From a virus: 38,675 nt of DNA. The notes below the pieces were generated by a model, which was not told the DNA's origin, ran no database searches, and was given only the letters and a program-made list of their open reading frames with translations. The position numbers and the translations under genes were made by a program. Location: the IMG/VR virus record IMGVR_UViG_3300019880_000005, positions 1 to 38,675 of that record; one strand, 5' to 3'. Positions 26,350 to 34,531 of this stretch are shown here, piece after piece (positions within the stretch are counted from its first letter, which is position 1; each line of letters begins with the position of its first letter).

Positions 26350-26778
26350 ATGACTTTATCTTTATCACAAATTAAAGAACCTAGCCCAATGAAGACAGCA
26401 TCAGGAGAAGAACATGGCCTCATGAAGGTTGTGTCTAATTCTGTTCGTGACAGTGAAGGGAAGCGGTTCAAAGAGAAAGATCGCGAAGCGATGAAGAAGC
26501 AGAGAACTGAAGATTCTAAGATGGTCAAAGTAACTTACATCAACACCAAAGGCAGCAAGCTTCCATTTGAGCTCCCATATTGCATGTGGGATGGAGATCC
26601 TATTTTGACATACAAGTTTCTTCCAGATAATGACTATGACATTCCAAAGGGTCTTGTTGACTTAGTGAACAAAAAGAGAATCCGGAAACAATCAGGATTG
26701 CTTGATAAATCAGGAAAAGAGTTAATGCAAGACTCTATGGAACCATACGAACACCGCTTTGTCGCGGCAGGGATGTAA
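26350..26778 (+). CDS. Unknown protein between head and tail genes
   Basis: 142 residues. The N-terminal third is charged and probably disordered (KRFKEKDREAMKKQRTEDSK); the middle (MVKVTYINTKGSKLPFELPYCMWDGDPILTYKFLPDNDYDIPKGLVDLVNKK) is a compact beta domain; the end is YEHRFVAAGM. It lies 7 nt after the previous gene and 3 nt before the adaptor gene. I recall such a protein in other N4-gp56 podoviruses at this place without function. A head-completion role is inferred. Confidence 0.6.
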   Translation: MTLSLSQIKEPSPMKTASGEEHGLMKVVSNSVRDSEGKRFKEKDREAMKKQRTEDSKMVKVTYINTKGSKLPFELPYCMWDGDPILTYKFLPDNDYDIPKGLVDLVNKKRIRKQSGLLDKSGKELMQDSMEPYEHRFVAAGM

Positions 26779-26781
26779 TAT

Positions 26782-27855
26782 ATGTCAGCGGTAGCTCAAT
26801 CAAATCAAACTGTAGGTTTCATCCGTCAAACGGTAAGAGAACTTACTGCGTCACCAGGTGAAAACCAATTGACTACCGCCTATATTGACCAAACGCTCAA
26901 TAATTTTTACACGTCTGATTTCCCATACGCTATCAAGTTAGATCAAATGCGGTCGGTTTACACTTTCTTTACAGAACCATATGTAGACACTTATCCCCTA
27001 GATGTTAACTTCAACCAAGGGGTACGTTCTCCTGTATATGTTGAAGGAGTACAGGCCCAGTTCTTCAAGGACAGGAATGAGTTCTATAACATGTGGCCAA
27101 GATGGCCCACTAAGTTCAACTCGATTCACGGGGATGGGGTAGAAGACCATTTTGAATTTACAATCCCCGGTCCATTTCTTCCCAATAACGTAGTGATTGG
27201 TGGCAGAGCAGTAGCGGGAAATCCTATCTCTGTAACTGATGATGGGAATGGAACTCTCCAGTTAAGAGATGCTAAACCAGTGGTATCAGTTCCAGTGCAG
27301 AATCTAAATCCTGCCGTTCCCGGCATGTATAACAGAAATACATTGAATCCAGGCCTTCAGGAAGTAACAAATATTGGAACCGTTGACTATGTAACTGGTC
27401 AATTTGATCTTACTTTCCCATCAGGATACATCCCCGCAGTCCCTACACAAAACTACCCAGACATGACCATATGGGTATCCCAATACCAGCCTGGAAGACC
27501 ATATAGCGTCCTGTTCTGGAACAATACCTTCGAAATCAGACCAGTGCCTAAATTAATCCACAAGGTTGAGATTGAAACTTACCTGACTCCAGTACAGTTT
27601 ATGGTCTCTACTGACAGTCCTATTCTCAACCAGTGGGCCCAGTATCTGGCATATGGAGTAGCTTGTGAGATCCTTCGCAGAAGGCAAGACATGGAAGGCC
27701 TAGCTAATGTAATGGAAGGATTCAAACGTCAGGAATCGCTTGTCCTTGAAAGACAGGGGACAGAAGAGATTGGCCAGCGTAACAGTAACTTATTCAGCGG
27801 ATCAATTCCTAACCAGGGATGGAACAATGGATGGGGACAAGGTTGGTACGGATGA
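26782..27855 (+). CDS. Head-to-tail adaptor / tail tube A-like protein
   Basis: 357 residues. A helical N-terminus (QTVGFIRQTVRELTASPGENQLTTAYIDQTLNNFYTSDFPYAIKL) and C-terminus (ILNQWAQYLAYGVACEILRRRQDMEGLANVMEGFKRQESLVLERQ) with a beta-rich middle match ring-forming adaptors of short-tailed phages (T7 gp11/P22 gp4 analogues). The middle contains a ~90-residue insert (GDGVEDHFEFTIPG...DDGNGTL...GTVDYVTGQFDLTFP) whose pattern recurs in the next protein. It overlaps the nozzle gene by ATGA. The last residues are Gly/Trp-rich (GWNNGWGQGWYG). Confidence 0.8.
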   Translation: MSAVAQSNQTVGFIRQTVRELTASPGENQLTTAYIDQTLNNFYTSDFPYAIKLDQMRSVYTFFTEPYVDTYPLDVNFNQGVRSPVYVEGVQAQFFKDRNEFYNMWPRWPTKFNSIHGDGVEDHFEFTIPGPFLPNNVVIGGRAVAGNPISVTDDGNGTLQLRDAKPVVSVPVQNLNPAVPGMYNRNTLNPGLQEVTNIGTVDYVTGQFDLTFPSGYIPAVPTQNYPDMTIWVSQYQPGRPYSVLFWNNTFEIRPVPKLIHKVEIETYLTPVQFMVSTDSPILNQWAQYLAYGVACEILRRRQDMEGLANVMEGFKRQESLVLERQGTEEIGQRNSNLFSGSIPNQGWNNGWGQGWYG

Positions 27856-30101
27856 CCGCATATAAGCCTCTTCACATCAGCGGAAACAAAACAGGTCTTG
27901 TACAGTCACGCGAAGAGTTTCTTCTTCCCAATGATGCCTATCCTGTCTTGGAGAATGCTTATGTATGGAGAGAAAGGATAAAAAGGAAGCAGGGATATGA
28001 ACTTCTTGGACGCTTACGTAGGAAGTTAACGGCAACTTCCATAGGTCTTTCAGGAGCCTCTCCTTGGACATTCACGCTGTATACAACTGTTTCCCCTGCT
28101 ATCACTGAAGCAACGGCTCAAATTGAGCCTGGATCGGTTATAATTAATGTGGGAGGTATTATATTCACCGATCAGGGTGATGGTACTCTGACAAGTCCAA
28201 CACCTGGAAATAGTGGTGTAATAAATTATCAGACATCAGTGATAACTCTCATCCATACTGCTGGAGCTGGTGCAGCATCTACGGCTACATTCAACTATTA
28301 TCCTGGCCTTCCAGTAATGGGGATTCGTAGTCAGGACCTCAATGCTACAAATAATCAACGAACTCTCTTTTTTGATCAGAAATACTGTTATTTTTATAGC
28401 AATGGACTACAAGAATTCATTCCAGGACCCACATGGACTGGAAATAATTCTGATTTCTTTTGGTCCACTAATTACTGGGTAGACGGAGCGAACTTGAAGT
28501 TGTTCTGGGTGACTAACTTCTCTGGGACGGGTGGAGACCCAATTCGATATACCAACTCTGTAACTTGGACTAACTTTGCTCCTACGATCAATGCAGCTGG
28601 GGATGTTCTTGCTCAATGCCAGTGCATTATTCCATTTAGAAGTAGACTTATGGTATTCAATACCTATGAAGGTCCTAATCTAGCTACTTCAACTAACTAT
28701 CCACAGCGCATACGTTGGTCAGCTATTGGAAGTCCTCTTACAGCTAATTCATGGTTAGATGATATGCGAGGTCAAGGAGGGTTTCTTGATATTCCCACCA
28801 ATGAGGTGATTGTTTCAGTTGGGAATGTGAGAGATAACCTTGTGATTTACTGTTCAAGAAGTACTTGGCAACTGCGATATACCGGAAGATCAATCGCTCC
28901 ATTCCAGATTGAAAAAGTCAATAGCGAATTGGGAGCCGAGTCTACTTTCAGTACAGTGCAATTCGATACTTCGCTTGTTGGGATAGGGGATAAAGGGATC
29001 GTTGAATGTGATTCTTTCAAAAGCAATAGAATTGATATAAAGATCCCCGATCTCGTGTTCCAATTCAATGATGCAAGCAATGGGACTAAGAGGATTCAAG
29101 GCATTAGAGATTTTGTACAAAGACTGGCCTACTGGACCTATCCTTATCAATCAGGAACTCCTTACGATATTGTTTACCCTAATAGGAGACTCGTTTACAA
29201 CTACGAAAATGATTCTTGGGCAATATTTACTGATTGTCTTACAGCTCTCGGAACATTCCTTCCATCATCTGGAAGAACATGGGCAAATACTCTTATACCA
29301 TGGAACCAGGCTAATTTCCCCTGGAATAATAGACCTCAATTGATTCCTGATGTGATTGGTGGAAACCAACAGGGATTCATTGAGTACCTTGATTCGAAGG
29401 TTAGTAATGATGTGAGTCTTTTTATATCTGCGATCACAGGAAATACTAGTACTCCTACTGTTGTCACTAGTAAAGATCATACACTATCTACTTTCCAGGT
29501 TATCCAGATATCAGGAATAAGGGGATCTGGATACGCATCGTTGAATGATCAAATATTTGGAGTTGTTCCGATCGATAAAGATACTTTTGAACTTTGGAAA
29601 TACAACTCAGTATCTAAAGACTTCACCACTCCTCAACTGGATGTCCCAGCCATTTACATAGGAGGAGGACAAATAGCCGTTCGAGATGGTTTTGTGATAC
29701 AGTCTAAGAAGTTCAACTATGTTGATCAGGGAAATAGCATTCAGATGGGGTATATTGATGTCCTTATGGATTCTACGAATGAGGGTGAAATCACATTGAA
29801 TACATTCGTTAACTACAACGATGATGCACCTATAAATGTAGAACCTCAGAATGATGATCCCGATACTAACCAATCAAACACGTTCTTCAACTCTGTTGTA
29901 GATACTACGAATCCAAATTCAGATGGTCCAATTGGGACTAAGTATTGGCAAAGGGTGTATTGTCCAACCAGAGGAAACTTCCTAACTATTGTTTGGACTC
30001 TTTCCAATGCTCAGCTGATAGATGTTGCTCAAGAGAGTGATGTACAAATAGATTCACAAATATTATGGAACCGTCCTGCGGGGCGACTTACAAACGGATA
30101 A
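27852..30101 (+). CDS. Tail nozzle / stabilisation protein
   Basis: 749 residues from ATG 27852 (ATGA overlap with the adaptor); an upstream in-frame ATG at 27819 is not needed. It begins YKPLHISGNKTGLVQSREEFLLPNDAYPVLENAYVWRERIKRKQGYELLGRL, the typical opening of podovirus nozzle proteins (P22 gp10/T7 gp12 role), followed by a beta insert (IEPGSVIINVGGIIFTDQGDGTL, about 100-150) like that in the adaptor. The middle has propeller-like strands with many Trp/Tyr. About 525-600 (FISAITGNTSTPTVVTSKDHTL...IQISGIRGSGYASLNDQIFGVV) is a third FCCH-like domain. It closes the tail channel and carries fibres. Confidence 0.8.
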   Translation: MTAYKPLHISGNKTGLVQSREEFLLPNDAYPVLENAYVWRERIKRKQGYELLGRLRRKLTATSIGLSGASPWTFTLYTTVSPAITEATAQIEPGSVIINVGGIIFTDQGDGTLTSPTPGNSGVINYQTSVITLIHTAGAGAASTATFNYYPGLPVMGIRSQDLNATNNQRTLFFDQKYCYFYSNGLQEFIPGPTWTGNNSDFFWSTNYWVDGANLKLFWVTNFSGTGGDPIRYTNSVTWTNFAPTINAAGDVLAQCQCIIPFRSRLMVFNTYEGPNLATSTNYPQRIRWSAIGSPLTANSWLDDMRGQGGFLDIPTNEVIVSVGNVRDNLVIYCSRSTWQLRYTGRSIAPFQIEKVNSELGAESTFSTVQFDTSLVGIGDKGIVECDSFKSNRIDIKIPDLVFQFNDASNGTKRIQGIRDFVQRLAYWTYPYQSGTPYDIVYPNRRLVYNYENDSWAIFTDCLTALGTFLPSSGRTWANTLIPWNQANFPWNNRPQLIPDVIGGNQQGFIEYLDSKVSNDVSLFISAITGNTSTPTVVTSKDHTLSTFQVIQISGIRGSGYASLNDQIFGVVPIDKDTFELWKYNSVSKDFTTPQLDVPAIYIGGGQIAVRDGFVIQSKKFNYVDQGNSIQMGYIDVLMDSTNEGEITLNTFVNYNDDAPINVEPQNDDPDTNQSNTFFNSVVDTTNPNSDGPIGTKYWQRVYCPTRGNFLTIVWTLSNAQLIDVAQESDVQIDSQILWNRPAGRLTNG

Positions 30102-30104
30102 CCT

Positions 30105-30704
30105 ATGGCATATACAAGAAATGAGCCTGTTGCAGGTGATGACTTAGATGTGAGTCAACCTAAACTAGCAGTAAATACTAACGGAGCGGATGACAGCTTT
30201 GGAGTGGAGCACTACAAATTTAGTGATCTGACTGCAAGTAATGGATTTCATAATCAAGTAACTACTCCTGCGTATGGTCCTGGATCTCCTACTCCACCTG
30301 TCACAATCACAAACCCAATTTTCTATGCATTCGAACAAACAGCAAGTGTAGGAACTCTACAGTTCTCGAGAGGTACAAATAATGCTGTTCCTTCGCCTCT
30401 CACTACTTTACAGTCTGTAGCTACTCCAATTATTCTGTTAAATAACGGATCAACTCTTCTTATGGACTTTGCTGGGTTAGCTAGAGCTTATGTGATGATA
30501 TATGCTGGTGACTATTCACAACCGTATCTTGTATTTCCAACTCTGCAAGCTGTACTTTGGAATGGGACATCGTTTATTGGGCAAAATTATTCTGCAAACA
30601 ATTTTGGTGCAGTAGCATCAGGTACTACATTGGTTCTAACAAATAATACTGGAAGCACTTTAAGCAATGTATATTGGACCATGCAAATTGTGAGACTGCA
30701 ATGA
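30105..30704 (+). CDS. Tail tip / fibre protein
   Basis: 199 residues. The N-terminal 60 residues (VAGDDLDVSQPKLAVNTNGADDSFGVEHYKFSDLTASNGFHNQVTTP) match the motif NVSQPxxxxNxxxxxxxFGxxHxxFxDxxxxxGxHxxVTxP found at the start of many phage tail fibres and spikes; the rest is a beta-sandwich-like domain. It lies 3 nt after the nozzle gene. Probably attaches to the nozzle and forms a short fibre. A distal receptor role is possible but not shown. Confidence 0.7.
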   Translation: MAYTRNEPVAGDDLDVSQPKLAVNTNGADDSFGVEHYKFSDLTASNGFHNQVTTPAYGPGSPTPPVTITNPIFYAFEQTASVGTLQFSRGTNNAVPSPLTTLQSVATPIILLNNGSTLLMDFAGLARAYVMIYAGDYSQPYLVFPTLQAVLWNGTSFIGQNYSANNFGAVASGTTLVLTNNTGSTLSNVYWTMQIVRLQ

Positions 30705-31213
30705 CAAGTCAAACCAGTCAAATCTTTGAAAGTTATGTGCCTGTTTATGATGCGGTCCCAGAGAAATGGGAAGATGCTCGTGAGTTTTTGGTAGAACATC
30801 TTAAGAAGATCTCCAATGCTGTGAACATTAGAGAAATTGGGTGGTTTTTGGATGAAGAACTGCTCAGCGGAAAATCCTTTATTCCAAGTCCATCAATACC
30901 AGGGAATAATCCATCTAATTTTCGGTCGATATTGAGAAAGGTAATCGACTTTGGACCATTACCAAATGCTGGGTTAAAATCTGTACCTCATGGGATTACT
31001 GTAGATGCCAACTTCACGCTCATCTCTTTATGGGCAGCAGCGACAAAACCTACAGTAGTTTACGTTTCCATTCAGATACCTTTTTCTTCTCCCGTATTGA
31101 ATGAGAACATAAAAATTACCATAGATGCTACAAACATAAACATCACAACGGCCATTGATTACTCTGCCTACACACGGGTATTTGTAACAGTTGAATATAT
31201 CCAGGAGCTTTAA
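30701..31213 (+). CDS. Tail-associated protein of podoviruses
   Basis: 170 residues from ATG 30701, overlapping the previous stop by ATGA. FESYVPVYDAVPEKWEDAREFLVEHLKKISNAVNIREIGWFLDEELLSGKSFIP (about 8-61), FRSILRKVIDFGPLPNAGLKSVPHGITVDANFTLISLWAAA (about 75-115) and a beta C-terminus make a pattern I recall from many podovirus genomes right after nozzle and tip genes. Its function there is not established; a fibre base or plug protein is inferred. Confidence 0.65.
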   Translation: MTSQTSQIFESYVPVYDAVPEKWEDAREFLVEHLKKISNAVNIREIGWFLDEELLSGKSFIPSPSIPGNNPSNFRSILRKVIDFGPLPNAGLKSVPHGITVDANFTLISLWAAATKPTVVYVSIQIPFSSPVLNENIKITIDATNINITTAIDYSAYTRVFVTVEYIQEL

Positions 31214-31214
31214 T

Positions 31215-31886
31215 ATGTCTTTTGCAACTAATACATCCCCATACGGATCAGGACAACAATTACCAGCGTCTCCACAAACTGGTGGAGGAGCATTTTCCAA
31301 CGCAGCTTCTGCTCTTAGTCCTATTGCTTTGTATAATAACAGGAATTCTGGCGGAGCTGGTCAAAGCATATGGGAATCCCTCTTCGGTAAGAATGAAAGA
31401 AATTACCAACAATCCACCCTCGGACAAGAGCAACAACCAGGCTATCAGCAACTCCTGGCTTCGCTTCAAGGTCCTGGAGCAGGTGGAGCGTTTGGTCAAT
31501 CCGCTGACTACTACAGAGATCTCCTTAGCAATGACAGTCAAACAGCAAATGCAATGTTCGCCCCTGAGCAGAGACGTTTTAACGAACAGATCATACCGGA
31601 CCTAGCCGAGCAATTCGCTGGAATGGGTTCAGGCGGCCTTTCAAGCAGTGGATTTCGTAACGCTGCTGTTGGAGCTGGTGCAGATCTGTCTGAAAGACTT
31701 GGAGCGATCAGAGCCCAATTAAGACAGCAAGGTGCTCAAGGTCTATCCAGCATGGGTCAAATGGGATTGGGTAACTACAATGAGAACATTTACCGTCCTG
31801 AGACATTTGGTTTGGCAGGTGGATTTGCAGAGGGAGCTGGTAGAGCTGCTGGTACTGCGGGTAAAATGGCATTGGGAGGATTCTAA
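31215..31886 (+). CDS. Internal virion / ejection-type protein, Gly/Gln-rich
   Basis: 223 residues from ATG 31215 (AGGAG seven bases upstream). It is Gly, Gln, Ala and Ser rich (GTNTSPYGSG..., LLASLQGPGAGGAFGQSADYY, GMGSGGLSSSGFRNAAVGAGADLSERLGAIRAQLRQQGAQGL) and has amphipathic helices. This composition and the position after the tail tip genes fit ejection proteins released ahead of the DNA, as P22 gp7/gp20/gp16. It overlaps the next gene by TAATG. No enzymatic motif is seen. Confidence 0.6.
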   Translation: MSFATNTSPYGSGQQLPASPQTGGGAFSNAASALSPIALYNNRNSGGAGQSIWESLFGKNERNYQQSTLGQEQQPGYQQLLASLQGPGAGGAFGQSADYYRDLLSNDSQTANAMFAPEQRRFNEQIIPDLAEQFAGMGSGGLSSSGFRNAAVGAGADLSERLGAIRAQLRQQGAQGLSSMGQMGLGNYNENIYRPETFGLAGGFAEGAGRAAGTAGKMALGGF

Positions 31887-33010
31887 TGGTCCAGACGATC
31901 GAACAAGGTGATATCTTCGGGAGAATAGGGAAGAATATTGGGGAAGGAGTAGCCCAGCAGGTTGAGAGATCAGCCTTGGCAAGTAGACTAAAAGGTATAC
32001 AAGGATTCCCACAACAGGCAGCAGATTTAATTTCTTCTCCTGGTGGTAGAGAAATTCTTCCTCAGGTTATGCCATACTTGCAAAATGCGGCCATTGCAAA
32101 AGAAGCTGAAGAGAATGCTTCTAATAGAAACGTGCAAAACAGATCTAATCTACCAGGTGGACAAAGTGCATCTAATGAAATCCCGACCACTTCTCTTCGT
32201 TTGAAATCCACTCCCGAAGATATTCGAGAAGGTGGCAGAAGGTATTTAAAAGCTACTCCTCTAAGATTTGGGAATGACCCATTAAAAGCAGAAGCTCAGT
32301 ATCAAAAAGACGTAGATAATCAGACCCAACAGATTAATGAAGTGAACAAATACTTTGATTCTGCATCCAAAGAGGTTCTTCAGAAAGATCCAACTGGAGA
32401 AGTTTTGAATAAGTTTAGAGAGCAGGCTGAAAATGCTGCTTTGGCTGGGAAGATGACTGGATCTGAAGCTGGCAGGGAATTTTCAAAGAAGATGTTAGAT
32501 TTTGACAAGTCCAGAGCTAAACAGGTTACTCAGGGAACATCTTGGTACTCTAACCTATTTTCCAACGCTCCGCTCAAACAATTACATGCTGCCAGAAATG
32601 CTTATAAGGAAGCAGGCCTTCCTGAAGTGTTTAGAGACGATCTTATCGCTCACCAGAAACTTAGCGGACCTGGGGCAAGTGAAATTGCATTTCCTTTATC
32701 AAAAGGGGATTCTGAATTTTTTAGTAATGTAAAGCCTGTAGGGAAGATAACTGGTGGAGATGAAAAAGCCTATCAGAAAACTATAGATAGGATTGGTGAA
32801 GACACCAGTCTTTTGAACTTTGCCTTACAGCTATCTAGAAAAGGGTATGATCCACAGAGATTCTTAGATTTGGTAGCCTCTAGTGAGAAACCGTTAACTC
32901 CTAGACAGAATAGAGAACTTCAACAACGAGAAGAGCTGTCTTTCCTCCCTTCTCTAGGAGATATGTTGTATGGGTCATTTACTAAGCCAAAAAAACTAGC
33001 ATACTTTTAG
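31886..33010 (+). CDS. Internal virion / ejection-type protein
   Basis: 374 residues, mostly helical, beginning MVQTIEQGDIFGRIGKNIGE. It has many charged and polar helices (EAEENASNRNVQ, QYQKDVDNQTQQINEVNKYFDSASKEVLQKDP, QLHAARNAYKEAGLPEVF) and no lytic motif. It is the second of three consecutive genes of ejection-protein character. The name is inferred from order and composition; a tape-measure function is excluded by the short-tail layout. Confidence 0.6.
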   Translation: MVQTIEQGDIFGRIGKNIGEGVAQQVERSALASRLKGIQGFPQQAADLISSPGGREILPQVMPYLQNAAIAKEAEENASNRNVQNRSNLPGGQSASNEIPTTSLRLKSTPEDIREGGRRYLKATPLRFGNDPLKAEAQYQKDVDNQTQQINEVNKYFDSASKEVLQKDPTGEVLNKFREQAENAALAGKMTGSEAGREFSKKMLDFDKSRAKQVTQGTSWYSNLFSNAPLKQLHAARNAYKEAGLPEVFRDDLIAHQKLSGPGASEIAFPLSKGDSEFFSNVKPVGKITGGDEKAYQKTIDRIGEDTSLLNFALQLSRKGYDPQRFLDLVASSEKPLTPRQNRELQQREELSFLPSLGDMLYGSFTKPKKLAYF

Positions 33011-33019
33011 GAATTTTAT

Positions 33020-33757
33020 ATGATAAACAGAGTCCTTTCTTTTTTGGGTATAGATAAGATGTTGACCGAAGACAATCTTAAAAAAGGGCTTGAAAAGATA
33101 GATCCTCGGTTTAAGAACTTCTTTTCAGCTACTTCAAAGTTTGGGTATCCCGCAGGAGCGGCTATTGGGTTTCTTAAATCTGAATTGGGAAAAGGGTTCT
33201 CTGATTCCAAAGTAGATCCCAATCTTAGACCGGATGAAGCTGCTAATCTTGAAAGGAAAAGACAAAATGAGTTTCCTCAGAGATTAGTTGGAGCAGCCAC
33301 TAATGTAGCTGCTGGAGGTGCTTTAGGCGGTCTTGGTGGAGCTGCTATTTCAGGATTAGGATCTATTATGGGTAAACCTAGCGCTGAACAGTCGAATCAG
33401 CAACAACCACAAAAACAAGAATCTGCACCTGAACAACAGTACGACCCAGGAGCAGCCTTCTCTAAGTTCCCTGAGTTGATGAAATTTGTTTCCCAGGAAG
33501 CTTCATCAGGTGGCAATGCCCAATCAATCGCAAGTAAGGCGCGTAAGTCAGTGAAGTTGCGTACCTTTGTTAATACAATCGAACAAGAGATTGGCGAGCC
33601 GTTTGAGAACTTGTTAGGGAGATTAATTGGTGGTGGTCAACAACAGGCTGCACAGCCTGCTCAATCAGCACCACAGATGTCTCAAGGGAAACAACAATTT
33701 CTACAAGGCATGAATCAACTTGGTCAAAATCTACAAGCCTTGAAAGGTAAAAGGTAA
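33020..33757 (+). CDS. Ejection-type protein with glycine-zipper segment
   Basis: 245 residues. A hydrophobic glycine-zipper (LVGAATNVAAGGALGGLGGAAISGLGSIMG, about 90-118) could insert into a membrane, flanked by Gln-rich disordered linkers (QSNQQQPQKQESAPEQQ, GGGQQQAAQPAQSAPQMSQGKQQ). A helical domain lies between (FPELMKFVSQEASSGGNAQSIASKARKSVKL). This is what is expected of an ejected protein forming a conduit through the host envelope. It overlaps the next gene by TAATG. Confidence 0.65.
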   Translation: MINRVLSFLGIDKMLTEDNLKKGLEKIDPRFKNFFSATSKFGYPAGAAIGFLKSELGKGFSDSKVDPNLRPDEAANLERKRQNEFPQRLVGAATNVAAGGALGGLGGAAISGLGSIMGKPSAEQSNQQQPQKQESAPEQQYDPGAAFSKFPELMKFVSQEASSGGNAQSIASKARKSVKLRTFVNTIEQEIGEPFENLLGRLIGGGQQQAAQPAQSAPQMSQGKQQFLQGMNQLGQNLQALKGKR

Positions 33758-34380
33758 TGGACGATCTGATAGATCTTCTTCAATCTCTCATGAAACAAGC
33801 AGAAAGCTTAGCAGATGAGTTGTCTGAAGAAGAAATGAAGCAGATCTTTCAGATATTCCAGGATGCTTCAGAGATCATATCCGAAAATCAAGCACAAGAT
33901 CAGAGCGTTGAAGCTCCTATATCCGACAATGTTCAATTACTCTGGCAATTGAGTGGGGGACAACCAAATGCATTTGCTTCTTACCTAAGAGAATTTCCCG
34001 ATCCTTCTCTTCAATCTCTTCTCTCAAATCCTTCTCTTCTTGCAAGTACAATCGAAAGATTGCAGCAAAACCATCCTGTGGATATCTCAGGGTCTATAGA
34101 TGGGATTCCTCATGCTCCATTGAACTCAAGTAATATATATGGATTTAAGTTCAATCCTTCCAGTAAGAAGTTGAGAGTACGATTTCATGGAGGGTCTGAA
34201 TATGAATACTCAGATATTCCGAATGTCATATTCAATTTATTCAGCCATGGTAACGCAACAGCAACAACTAATGGTAAAAATAAATTTGGATCCTGGTTTA
34301 AAGGAAAAAATCCAAGTTTGGGTGCGGCGCTGAACCAGTACATCAAAAAAGGCGGATTCTCCTACAAAAGATTAAGATAA
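33757..34380 (+). CDS. Virion protein with C-terminal KTSC domain
   Basis: 207 residues. The first 120 are acidic and helical (LIDLLQSLMKQAESLADELSEEEMKQIFQIFQDASEII) with a Pro/Ser/Leu-rich middle. The C-terminal 85 (SNIYGFKFNPSSKKLRVRFHGGSEYEYSDIPNVIFNLFSHGNATATTNGKNKFGSW) fit the KTSC domain (S-x-I-x-x-x-x-Y/F-x-P-x-x-x-x-L-x-V-x-F-x-x-G-x-x-Y-x-Y-x-x-V/I-P), which is widespread, often next to nucleases or lysyl-tRNA synthetases, and of uncertain role. It closes the ejection-protein set before the fibre block. Confidence 0.7.
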   Translation: MDDLIDLLQSLMKQAESLADELSEEEMKQIFQIFQDASEIISENQAQDQSVEAPISDNVQLLWQLSGGQPNAFASYLREFPDPSLQSLLSNPSLLASTIERLQQNHPVDISGSIDGIPHAPLNSSNIYGFKFNPSSKKLRVRFHGGSEYEYSDIPNVIFNLFSHGNATATTNGKNKFGSWFKGKNPSLGAALNQYIKKGGFSYKRLR

Positions 34381-34486
34381 CTTCACTTCATCAACCCCTT
34401 GCATTAATCAACGTGTATTGCTAACGTGGAATTTAGCGTAAGGGTAAGTCGCTATCCCACCACTGGCTGTAACAATACGAAATCGC

Positions 34487-34526
34487 CTCCGTAAGAAATA
34501 GTAACTATTATTTTTTTCCAACGGAG
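34487..34526 (+). promoter_or_regulatory. Hairpin that hides the fibre gene ribosome site
   Basis: CTCCGT (34487-34492) is the exact reverse complement of ACGGAG (34521-34526), which is the ribosome site five bases before the fibre start at 34532. Inside lies a small hairpin AATAGT-A-ACTATT (34497-34509) followed by ATTTTTTT. Formation of the outer stem would block translation; the inner stem plus T run could act as a weak terminator. The whole 150-nt gap (34381-34531) is an untranslated leader for the fibre block. Confidence 0.55.
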
Positions 34527-34531
34527 ATTTT

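Noticed and set aside
16937-34380. CRISPR array or defence island within the genome
   Set aside because: No regularly spaced direct repeats with unique spacers and no cas-like or restriction genes were found in any region.
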